Assembly: GCA_022447665.1 (NCBI GenBank)
Contig: JAKVAQ010000037.1
Coordinates: forward strand, 1 to 45,556
Length of the DNA: 45,556 nt
Direction of reading: 5' to 3'
DNA from: Crocinitomicaceae bacterium
GTDB lineage: Bacteria > Bacteroidota > Bacteroidia > Flavobacteriales_D > Crocinitomicaceae
A program made the translations under genes and the position numbers. The notes beneath the pieces were generated by a model, which was not told where the DNA came from, made no database searches, and saw nothing but the letters and a program-made list of their open reading frames with translations. This document shows positions 19,082 through 26,334 of this stretch, in pieces (positions within the stretch are counted from its first letter, which is position 1; each line of letters starts with the position of its first letter).

Positions 19082-20023
19082 ATGATAGTTTACGATTCAA
19101 AAAAATGGACGGATGTTATCCGTAAAATGGGTCAAACTTTTAAGCAAAGTTATAACCTAAGGCAGCTTGCCAAGTTTATGGCGTTCCTTGCCTTATATGT
19201 TATTGTCATTACCTTTCTTTTGGTAAAATACATTAAGGAGTACCTGGTTATTGAGGTTGTTTTCTTTTCCTTAATCGGTGTAATCCTTTCATTGTTCTTG
19301 GTTTTCCGTTTAAATTCTGCTTACGATCGTTGGTGGGAAGGAAGAAAGCAATGGGGGAAATTGGTAAACGACTCTCGAACTTTTGCCCTGAATTTAAATG
19401 CACTTCTCCCTGAAGAAGATAAAAAGAGGAGAAGGTTTTTTGTTCGAAACATTTCCAATTTTTCATTGTCCTTGCAAAACCATTTACGAGATAATAAAAG
19501 TATAGATGAGTTTATTCATGTGAATGCTCGTTATGCCGAGGATCTAGAAACTTCTACGCATATTCCAAACCGAGTAGTTTCTTATATGTATACCGAGGTT
19601 GAGGACATGTACCGTGAAGGCATTATTACTGATATGGATAAGCATCGTTTAAATGAAAGACTTCAAGGATTTATCGATGTTCTTGGTGCTTGTGAGCGTA
19701 TCAAGAAAACCCCGATTCCTTTCTCGCACAGCACTTTCATTAAAATGTTTGTGATTCTTTATTTATTGATTCTTCCTTTTGGTTTGGTAGAAACCTTTGG
19801 TTTCTTGGCTATCCCAGCAGTAATGATCATGGGGTTTGCTTTATTAAGTGTGGAGCTAATTTCTGATGAAATTGAAAACCCTTTTGGTTTAGATGCGAAC
19901 GATCTTCCATTGGGTAGCATTTCGGATGGAATAAGAGAAAGTTGCTATGAGATTTTACGCGTTAAATCTCGTTTTGCTACGAAGCCAAGAGTTAAAGAAG
20001 GCGAGCTAGAAGTACTCCATTAA
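19082..20023 (+). CDS. Bestrophin-family anion channel protein
   Basis: 313 residues from the ATG at 19082. The N-terminal amphipathic segment, two early membrane helices ('FMAFLALYVIVITFLLVKYI', 'VFFSLIGVILSLFLVFRLNS') followed by 'AYDRWWEGRKQWGKLVNDSRTFA', and two later helices around residues 225-265 fit bacterial bestrophins (UPF0187). The C-terminal 'ISDEIENPFGLDANDLPL' is the acidic cluster that binds calcium in eukaryotic members. These proteins form pentameric channels, anion-selective or, in some bacteria, cation-selective. The physiological role here is not evident. Its stop overlaps the end of the convergent TerB-like gene by four bases. Confidence 0.9.
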   Translation: MIVYDSKKWTDVIRKMGQTFKQSYNLRQLAKFMAFLALYVIVITFLLVKYIKEYLVIEVVFFSLIGVILSLFLVFRLNSAYDRWWEGRKQWGKLVNDSRTFALNLNALLPEEDKKRRRFFVRNISNFSLSLQNHLRDNKSIDEFIHVNARYAEDLETSTHIPNRVVSYMYTEVEDMYREGIITDMDKHRLNERLQGFIDVLGACERIKKTPIPFSHSTFIKMFVILYLLILPFGLVETFGFLAIPAVMIMGFALLSVELISDEIENPFGLDANDLPLGSISDGIRESCYEILRVKSRFATKPRVKEGELEVLH

Positions 20024-20400
20024 ATTTCTCTCCCCAAATCAATATCGTGCTGAAACTTTTCTATTAGATCTTTAGAAAAGCACTCGATAACACGTGCTTC
20101 ATTTGTATCTACTCCATCAGCTGCCGCTGCAATTTCTTTCATTGCTGAAATGAACTCTTCGTAGTAAGCTGAAGGACCATGGTATTTACAATAGTTTATT
20201 GCCTTTTCATAAGCTTCATCTACACTTATATGTCCATCCCTTTTGTGGGTGAATGACCAATTTATTTCTTGTCCCCATGGATGATTTTTAAGCAACTTTT
20301 TCATGGCTTGATTTTCTTCTTTTTGAATTACGCCATCTGCCATTGCTACAGCATATAACAATTCGCCAAGTACTTCATATAAGGTTTCTAAATCACTCAT
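20020..20400 (-). CDS. TerB-like cytoplasmic protein
   Basis: 126 residues, all helical. The N-terminal 'VLGELLYAVAMADGVIQKEENQAMKKLL' and the later 'FISAMKEIAAAADGVDTNEARVIECF' are two copies of the 'A-x-A-D-G-x-(I/V)-x-x-x-E' signature of TerB-like domains, in which the acidic loops can bind metal. The family was first noted in tellurite resistance but is widespread with unclear roles. No other ter genes are near. It is oriented against the bestrophin and away from the polymerase cassette, so the ~260-base region to the right is a divergent promoter region. Confidence 0.65.
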   Translation of the reverse strand: MSDLETLYEVLGELLYAVAMADGVIQKEENQAMKKLLKNHPWGQEINWSFTHKRDGHISVDEAYEKAINYCKYHGPSAYYEEFISAMKEIAAAADGVDTNEARVIECFSKDLIEKFQHDIDLGREI

Positions 20401-20545
20401 AGTCGCTTTTTCTTAAATATACAAAGGATTCATCATTACTAATCCTCAAATGTTAATATCTAATTTTTTTCAGACGAAAATAAATACGTAAATTAGTTGC
20501 CCCTTAATGGATCAAACCAAGGCATTTTCTTGCCGTATTTGAACC

Positions 20546-20585
20546 ACATTTTTTGGTAGAAGTAAATTACATTTTTGGTAGAAGT
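20546..20585 (+). repeat. Two direct repeats (ACATTTTTTGGTAGAAGT) upstream of the DnaE gene
   Basis: ACATTTTTTGGTAGAAGT (20546-20563) is repeated as ACATTTTTGGTAGAAGT (20569-20585), one T shorter. The TTGGTAGAAGT cores are 22 bases apart, about two helical turns, so a regulator could bind both on one face of the DNA. They sit 74 bases or more ahead of the polymerase start. The sequence 20401-20545 before them shows nothing I can name. Confidence 0.6.
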
Positions 20586-20601
20586 GTGATTTGTTTAATT
20601 A

Positions 20602-20619
20602 AAACCTGAACTCAGGTTT
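20602..20619. promoter_or_regulatory. Perfect 8-2-8 palindrome, putative operator of the mutagenesis cassette
   Basis: AAACCTGA-AC-TCAGGTTT is an exact inverted repeat 40 bases before the DnaE ATG. A TTTG at 20590-20593 lies 19 bases before CAGGTTTA (20613-20620), a weak -7 match. If that is the promoter, the palindrome covers the spacer and -7 region, as expected of a repressor site. The repressor, plausibly of LexA/XRE-S24 type, is not in the window. Confidence 0.6.
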
Positions 20620-20659
20620 AGACTCAACGGGCAGGTTGGGGATTTTTTGATTGCCAAAA

Positions 20660-23600
20660 ATGTATTTAAATACACACACGTATTACAGTCTGCGTTACGG
20701 AACCATTTCTCCTGAAGAATTACTTCAACTCGCTGTAGCGAATGATATTTCATCGCTTGCTATAACCGACATAAACAACACTTCGGCTTGTTTAGAGGCG
20801 ATCCGTAGAGCACCAAAATTTGGAGTAAAACCAATTCTAGGAATAGACTTTAGAAATGGGATTGAGCAATTATATGTTGCTATTGCCAAGAATAACGATG
20901 GTTTTCAAGAAATGAATACCTACCTCACACAATTTTTGGTCAATAAATCTGAAATTGAAAATGGGGTAAAAGATATCCCGGCCCAAGCGCCAGAATTCGA
21001 AAATGTTTATGTGATTTATCCTTATGAGAAAGGAAAAACATATACCCTTAGGTCTAATGAGTTTATTGGTATTAAGCCAAAAGATTTAGACTATGTACGC
21101 ATTAAAAACGTAGATACGTCAAAGGCGGTAATTCTTCAAACGACAAGCTTTAGAAACAAGAAGGATTTTAATGCACACCGATTACTCAGGGCCATTGATA
21201 AGAATGAGCTATTGAGCAAGCTTCCAGAGTCGGAACAAGCGAATCCGGATGATAAAATGCTCTCAAAAGAGGAACTGCTGACACTTTATCAAGAGCATCC
21301 AAAAATCATTGAAAACACGCAAAAAATATTGGATGATTCGTCTATTGATTTTGATCTTACCGATACGGCTATTCCTCAAAATCAGCGGTATTATACCGAT
21401 TCTGAAGAAGAGGACGAAGAGCTTTTGTTAAAACTATGCGAAGAAGGAATTAAATACCGGTATCCAAATCAAACCGAAGAAATAAAAGCACGAATTAAAA
21501 AGGAACTAGACACCATTCGTGACATGGGCTTTGTTTCTTATTTCTTAATGAATTGGGACATTGTGAACTATGCCCGCTCTAAAGGATATTTTTATGTGGG
21601 TAGAGGGAGTGGAGCGAACTCTGTAATTGCTTACTTATTACGTATTACAGATGTAGATCCTATTGAGCTTGATTTATATTTTGAACGCTTCATTAACCTC
21701 TACCGCGTAAATCCTCCCGACTTTGATATTGACTTTTCTTGGAAAGATAGAGATGATGTAACACGGTATATTTTTGAACGCTTTGATCATGTAGCACTGG
21801 TAGCCACCTACAATACTTTTAAAGATAGAGCAGTACGACGAGAGCTGGGGAAGGTCTTCGGTTTACCAAAAGAAGAGATAGATAAGTTGGGCAAACCCTA
21901 TATTCAGTCATGGGAATTGAATGAATTGAGTCTTTTGGTATTAAAGTACAGCAAGTATATTCACGGGTTTCCAAGTCACTTAAGTATCCATGCCAGTGGG
22001 ATAATTATTTCTGAAAGACCGATTCATTATTTCACACCTACTTTCATGCCTCCTAAAGGTTATCCTACCATTCAGTTTGATATGCATATTGCTGAAGATG
22101 TAGGGCTTTACAAGTTTGATATTCTAAGTCAAAGAGGGCTCGGTAAAATCAAAGATGCACTGGAGTTGATTCGTGTAATGCGTCCTGATGAACCTGATAT
22201 TGACATTCATGATATGCGCAGGTTTAAAGAGGATGAACGCATTAAAAGTATGCTCAGAAATGCAGAAGCAATTGGTTGTTTTTATGTAGAGTCTCCCGCC
22301 ATGCGAATGTTGCTTAGAAAGCTAAGAGTAGACAACTATTTGGGCTTAGTGGCGGCCAGTTCGGTTATTCGTCCTGGAGTAGCACAATCAGGAATGATGC
22401 AGGCCTATATTGAGCGCTATCGTCATCCAGAAAAAAGGAAAGATGCTCACCCGGTTTTATTGGAGCTTATGCCTGAAACTTATGGGGTAATGGTGTACCA
22501 GGAAGATGTGATTAAGGTGGCCCATCATTTTGCAGATTTAACCTTAGGTGAAGCGGATAAAATGAGGAGAGGGATGTCGGGTAAATACCGTTCCAGAGCA
22601 GAGTTTGAGCAAGTAAAAAATAAGTTTTTTGAGAACTGTATTAAGAAAGGACACTCTAAAGAATTGACCGCTGAGGTTTGGCGACAAACTGAGAGTTTTG
22701 CAGGGTATGCATTTGCTAAAGGGCATTCAGCATCTTATGCTGTAGAGAGTTATCAAAGTCTCTTTTTAAAAGCCTATTACCCCTTAGAATATATGGTGGC
22801 GACCATCAATAATTTTGGTGGTTTTTACCGAACAGAATTGTATGTGCACGAGGCAAAATTACACGGAGGAATTATTCATCCACCATGTGTAAACAGAGGC
22901 TTTTACGAAACCATTTTATACGGAAAGGATATTTATTTAGGCTTTAATCAATTGCATTCTTTTGAGTCGCGAACAGCACAAAATATACTGGAAGAACGAC
23001 AAGAGAATGGTCCTTTTTTAAGCTTCAATGATTTTATAGATCGGGTTAAAATTTCTATTGAACAAATAGGTATTCTTATTCGCATTGATGCGCTTCGATT
23101 TACAGGAAAAGACAAAAGAACTTTGTTGTGGGAAGCTCATTTTAAACTGGGAAATACGGGTTTAAAAAAGCATGCGCATAATATGGATTACGCTATGCAA
23201 GATTTGTTTAAGGTTCAGCATAGTGAATATGAAATACCCCAGCTAGAAAACTCATGGAAGGAAGACACCTTTGACCAAATAGAACTGTTGCATTTTCCTT
23301 TGCATTCACCATTTAATATTTTGAGAGATGATGATACTCCTTATGTTTTGGCAAAGGATTTACCAAAATATAAAGACCAAGTGGTATGGATTAAAGGGTA
23401 CTTGATTCACAGAAAAAATACTTCAACCAAGTCAGGCAAGGTCATGTTTTTTGGAACTTTTTTAGATGAGGAAGGTGCTTGGTTAGATTCAGTTCATTTT
23501 CCTCAAATAGCGGCAAAATATCATTTCAGAGGAGGAGGTGTTTACAAGGTGAGAGGGAAAGTAATTGAAGATTATGATTGCTATACGGTAGAAGCTGAAT

Positions 23601-23743
23601 ACATGGAAAAGATTAGTGTGATTGAAGATCCGAGATATTCGGAGGTAAGGGATGAAGAGAAAGAAAAGGTAGTAGTAACAAGAAATAGAAGAATTGATTA
23701 TTGGGTAGATAAAGGAAAGGCTATTGGTGCCAAATCGGCCTAA
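20660..23743 (+). CDS. dnaE2: Error-prone-type DNA polymerase III alpha subunit (short DnaE, DnaE2/ImuC class)
   Basis: 1027 residues from the ATG at 20660; an in-frame TTG nine bases earlier is less likely. The catalytic triad is present: 'PPDFDIDFSW' (Asp356 and Asp358 are the usual pair in P-D-x-D-x-D) and 'YKFDILSQRGL' (Asp487). The PHP domain at the N-terminus reads 'YLNTHTYYSLRYG', with Asn4 where the first metal-binding His of H-x-H-S is expected, so its exonuclease is probably dead. A helix-hairpin-helix region (~780-860) and an OB fold ('VWIKGYLIHRKN', ~900-960) follow. The ~1030-residue size is that of damage-tolerance polymerases, not the ~1200 of replicative DnaE. Pol IV and a radical SAM gene follow, forming a mutagenesis/repair cassette. 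Confidence 0.88.
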   Translation: MYLNTHTYYSLRYGTISPEELLQLAVANDISSLAITDINNTSACLEAIRRAPKFGVKPILGIDFRNGIEQLYVAIAKNNDGFQEMNTYLTQFLVNKSEIENGVKDIPAQAPEFENVYVIYPYEKGKTYTLRSNEFIGIKPKDLDYVRIKNVDTSKAVILQTTSFRNKKDFNAHRLLRAIDKNELLSKLPESEQANPDDKMLSKEELLTLYQEHPKIIENTQKILDDSSIDFDLTDTAIPQNQRYYTDSEEEDEELLLKLCEEGIKYRYPNQTEEIKARIKKELDTIRDMGFVSYFLMNWDIVNYARSKGYFYVGRGSGANSVIAYLLRITDVDPIELDLYFERFINLYRVNPPDFDIDFSWKDRDDVTRYIFERFDHVALVATYNTFKDRAVRRELGKVFGLPKEEIDKLGKPYIQSWELNELSLLVLKYSKYIHGFPSHLSIHASGIIISERPIHYFTPTFMPPKGYPTIQFDMHIAEDVGLYKFDILSQRGLGKIKDALELIRVMRPDEPDIDIHDMRRFKEDERIKSMLRNAEAIGCFYVESPAMRMLLRKLRVDNYLGLVAASSVIRPGVAQSGMMQAYIERYRHPEKRKDAHPVLLELMPETYGVMVYQEDVIKVAHHFADLTLGEADKMRRGMSGKYRSRAEFEQVKNKFFENCIKKGHSKELTAEVWRQTESFAGYAFAKGHSASYAVESYQSLFLKAYYPLEYMVATINNFGGFYRTELYVHEAKLHGGIIHPPCVNRGFYETILYGKDIYLGFNQLHSFESRTAQNILEERQENGPFLSFNDFIDRVKISIEQIGILIRIDALRFTGKDKRTLLWEAHFKLGNTGLKKHAHNMDYAMQDLFKVQHSEYEIPQLENSWKEDTFDQIELLHFPLHSPFNILRDDDTPYVLAKDLPKYKDQVVWIKGYLIHRKNTSTKSGKVMFFGTFLDEEGAWLDSVHFPQIAAKYHFRGGGVYKVRGKVIEDYDCYTVEAEYMEKISVIEDPRYSEVRDEEKEKVVVTRNRRIDYWVDKGKAIGAKSA

Positions 23744-24016
23744 AGTGGCTTGTTCGAGTGCGTGACGAAGGAACGTGTATCGAGAACACACCAAATAAGT
23801 CCGAGTCCCGCACGTGCGGGAAGGTGTCCGTCAAAAGATAAGAGTTGAGTTGGCGTCTCGACTCCGCTCGACGACCAAGAAATAGTTTCTTCCCCCTTTG
23901 GAGGGGGATTGAGGGGGAGGACAAGTGAAAAGATTTAAAATGTTGTAGCAAACAATGACTTCGACAGGCTCAGCTACCTTTTGGGACTGAGTAGAGGAGT
24001 GATTTATATCATTAAT
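23744..24016. repeat. Repeat- and palindrome-rich spacer between the DnaE and Pol IV genes
   Basis: This 273-base spacer is higher in G+C than its surroundings and made of short palindromes. These are CCCGCACGTGCGGG (23807-23820, perfect), CCCCCT-TTGG-AGGGGG (23892-23907), 'TCTCGACTCCGCTCGACGAC' (~23856-23875) and 'CTTCGACAGGCTCAGCTACC' (~23959-23978). I recall the last three types as dispersed intergenic repeats in Bacteroidota genomes. Frames that run through it in several directions look like repeat-derived noise. It separates two genes expected to be co-regulated, so it may hold a terminator for dnaE2 and make dinB depend on its own promoter. Confidence 0.65.
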
Positions 24017-24034
24017 AATTACCATTTGGTAATT
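24017..24034. promoter_or_regulatory. Perfect 8-2-8 palindrome upstream of dinB, putative operator
   Basis: AATTACCA-TT-TGGTAATT is an exact inverted repeat ending 13 bases before the dinB ATG. It has the same 8-2-8 layout as the palindrome before dnaE2 but a different sequence. Its TTTGGTA core resembles the TTTTGGTA of the dnaE2 direct repeats, hinting at shared regulation. Confidence 0.55.
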
Positions 24035-24047
24035 GAAAATTGAGTTT

Positions 24048-25253
24048 ATGAGAGCAGTAATGCACATGGATTTAGACACTTTTTTTGTGTCTTGTGAACG
24101 ATTAATGGATCGTAGATTAATAGGGAAGCCGGTTATGATTGGTGGTACTTCTGATAGAGGGGTGGTAGCAGCTTGTTCCTACGAGGCAAGAAAGTATGGG
24201 GTGCACTCGGCAATGCCTATGCGAATGGCAAAACAGTTGTGCCCCGACGCCATTATTTTAAGGGGGAATTCGGGAGTTTACAGTAAGTTCTCCAATATGG
24301 TAACAGACATTATTAAAGAAGAAGTTCCCTTATACGAGAAAACTTCGGTAGATGAGTTTTATGCTGATTTAACAGGGATGGATCGCTTTTACGGATGCCA
24401 TAAGTTTGCTTCTGAACTCCGCCAACGAATTATTAAAGAAACAATGTTGCCGATTTCTTTTGGACTTTCCCAAAACAAAACAGTTTCAAAAATTGCAACG
24501 GGTGAAGCCAAGCCAAACAATGAAATAGAAGTGAGTAAAGGAACTGAAAAGACTTTCTTAGCCCCTTTGTCGGTGAAGAAAATCCCAATGGTTGGTGATA
24601 AAACCTATCGCACCTTATGTGATTTAGGTGTAAAGCGAATTAAAACCATTCAAGAAATGCCCATAGAGGTCATGGAAAAAGTGTTTGGGAAGAATGGAAT
24701 TATGATTTGGAAAAAGGCGAATGGGATAGATAACTCTCCGGTGATTCCTTACCAAGAACGTAAGTCTATTTCTACTGAACGTACCTTTGATAAAGACACG
24801 ATTGATACGGTAAAACTAGAAGGAATACTAACTGCTATTGCAGAAAATTTAGTGTATCAATTACGACGAGGAAATAAGCTTACTGCATGCATAACCGTAA
24901 AAATTAGGTATTCAGATTTTCAAACCTATACGCTGCAAAAGCGCATACCTTATTCTGCATCAGACAATACCATAATTCCACTGGTAATGGAGTTGTACCG
25001 GAAGCTTTATCAGCGAAGAATGCTTGTGCGCTTGATTGGAGTTCGGTTTAGCCATTTAGTAGAAGGCGGGCATCAAATTAATTTATTCGATGATTCAAAC
25101 ACCATTAAGCTTTACCAAGCTATGGACCATATTCGAGAGCGTTACGGCGACCGATCCATTATGCGTGCTTCTGGTATGGGAGCCAAAAGTATTAGTAGAT
25201 GGAATCCATTCAATGGAGAACCACCACCATTATTAGCCAATAGAAGAAGATAG
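24048..25253 (+). CDS. dinB: DNA polymerase IV (Y-family translesion polymerase)
   Basis: 401 residues from the ATG at 24048; an in-frame TTG at 24033 lies inside the palindrome and is rejected. The Y-family catalytic residues are intact: Asp8 in 'HMDLDTFFVSCER', and Asp102 with Glu103 in 'TSVDEFYADLTG'. It is therefore an active polymerase and not the catalytically dead ImuB that accompanies DnaE2 in proteobacteria. The helix-hairpin-helix ('IPMVGDKTYRTLCDLGVKRI') and little-finger domains follow. 'HQINLFDD' near the C-terminus contains QINLF, a sliding-clamp-binding pentapeptide. It inserts nucleotides opposite damaged bases. It is seven bases from the radical SAM gene and certainly shares its transcript. 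Confidence 0.95.
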   Translation: MRAVMHMDLDTFFVSCERLMDRRLIGKPVMIGGTSDRGVVAACSYEARKYGVHSAMPMRMAKQLCPDAIILRGNSGVYSKFSNMVTDIIKEEVPLYEKTSVDEFYADLTGMDRFYGCHKFASELRQRIIKETMLPISFGLSQNKTVSKIATGEAKPNNEIEVSKGTEKTFLAPLSVKKIPMVGDKTYRTLCDLGVKRIKTIQEMPIEVMEKVFGKNGIMIWKKANGIDNSPVIPYQERKSISTERTFDKDTIDTVKLEGILTAIAENLVYQLRRGNKLTACITVKIRYSDFQTYTLQKRIPYSASDNTIIPLVMELYRKLYQRRMLVRLIGVRFSHLVEGGHQINLFDDSNTIKLYQAMDHIRERYGDRSIMRASGMGAKSISRWNPFNGEPPPLLANRRR

Positions 25254-25260
25254 TCAAGTA

Positions 25261-26334
25261 ATGAAAGAAGAAAATCAAAACATTTTCAAGGGGAGAGGTG
25301 CGCAGTTGAATCCAAAGAATAGATTCGATAAATCAAGCTATGATCATGCGAATGAAAATGATATAGACGTAGATTTTTATGCTGAGGGAAAGAAAACGAG
25401 ATACATAAAAATTCATCCTAAAACCATCGTTAACAAAGTTCCGAGCCCTGATGTACCTATGGAATATTCCTTAAATCCTTACCAAGGATGTGAGCATGGT
25501 TGTACGTATTGTTACGCCAGACCTACCCATGAATATTGGGGTTACAGTGCGGGTTTGGATTTTGAAAGTGTGATTATGGTGAAAGAGAATGCTCCCGAAC
25601 TTTTGCGTCAGACATTGATGAAAAAAAGTTGGAAAGTACATCCAATTGTGTTTTCTGGAAATACCGATTGCTACCAGCCATGTGAAAAGAAGTTTGGAAT
25701 AACACGACAGCTATTAGAAGTTATGCTCGAGTGTAAACACCCAGTAGGTATCATTACCAAAAATATACTGATAAAAAGAGATTTTGATATTGTGAAAGAG
25801 CTCGCAAAACTCAACCTGATTCATGTTCATTTAAGTATAACGACGTTGAATGAGGAGTTGAGAAGAAACCTTGAACCGCGCACAGCAACATCGAAAAGAA
25901 AACTACAACTCGTTAAGGAGCTTAGTGAAATAAATGTACCGGTAACGGTTATGGCCGCGCCCATTATTCCTGGCTTGAGTGATCATGAAATATTACCAAT
26001 AGCGAAGGCGGCTTCTGAAAACCGTGCCAAACAATTTCATACCCATGTGGTCAGATTAATGGGACCGAATGCAGATTTGTTTGAGAACTGGTTAGAAATC
26101 CATTACCCGAATCATAAATCCAAAGTGATGAATCAAATCAAGGATATTCATGGAGGAAAAACAGGGAGTTCAAACTTTGTAGAACGCATGAAAGGACAAG
26201 GAAATTATTCCAATAACATAGGCCAGCTTAAAAAGCTGGCCCAAGCAAAATATTTTCCTGAAGAATTCAAGAGTAACTTAAACAGCGATCTCTTTGTCCG
26301 TCCTTCAAAAAATGGTCAATTGAATCTTTTCTAG
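25261..26334 (+). CDS. PA0069-family radical SAM protein (spore photoproduct lyase-like) ending in a clamp-binding motif
   Basis: 357 residues. The 4Fe-4S/SAM motif is 'GCEHGCTYCYAR' with Cys77, Cys81 and Cys84 (CxxxCxxC). 'FSGNTDCYQPCEKKFGITR' (Cys137, Cys141) and 'VTVMAAPIIPGLSDHEI' match the PA0069/SplB-related radical SAM branch, whose known member spore photoproduct lyase reverses a UV lesion in DNA. The substrate of the PA0069 branch is unknown to me. The extreme C-terminus is NGQLNLF followed by the stop; QLNLF is a near-ideal sliding-clamp-binding pentapeptide (consensus QL[SD]LF). It lies seven bases after dinB, so a role at stalled forks or lesions is a reasonable inference. The 3' end overlaps the convergent TonB receptor gene by four bases. 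Confidence 0.85.
   Translation: MKEENQNIFKGRGAQLNPKNRFDKSSYDHANENDIDVDFYAEGKKTRYIKIHPKTIVNKVPSPDVPMEYSLNPYQGCEHGCTYCYARPTHEYWGYSAGLDFESVIMVKENAPELLRQTLMKKSWKVHPIVFSGNTDCYQPCEKKFGITRQLLEVMLECKHPVGIITKNILIKRDFDIVKELAKLNLIHVHLSITTLNEELRRNLEPRTATSKRKLQLVKELSEINVPVTVMAAPIIPGLSDHEILPIAKAASENRAKQFHTHVVRLMGPNADLFENWLEIHYPNHKSKVMNQIKDIHGGKTGSSNFVERMKGQGNYSNNIGQLKKLAQAKYFPEEFKSNLNSDLFVRPSKNGQLNLF

Noticed and set aside
20546-20585. CRISPR-like repeat
   Set aside because: There are only two short copies with a five-base gap and no spacers or cas genes.
20602-20619. Calling the palindrome a LexA box
   Set aside because: The sequence does not match the LexA boxes I know, and no lexA-like gene is present to support it, so it is reported only as a putative operator.
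23721-24079. Two minus-strand open frames of 76 and 82 codons between dnaE2 and dinB
   Set aside because: They run through palindromic repeats and into neighbouring genes, lack signal or domain features, and have the Ser/Pro/Arg-rich text typical of repeat-derived frames.
24048-25253. Calling the Y-family gene imuB
   Set aside because: The catalytic acidic residues and clamp motif of Pol IV are all present, whereas ImuB lacks the active site.
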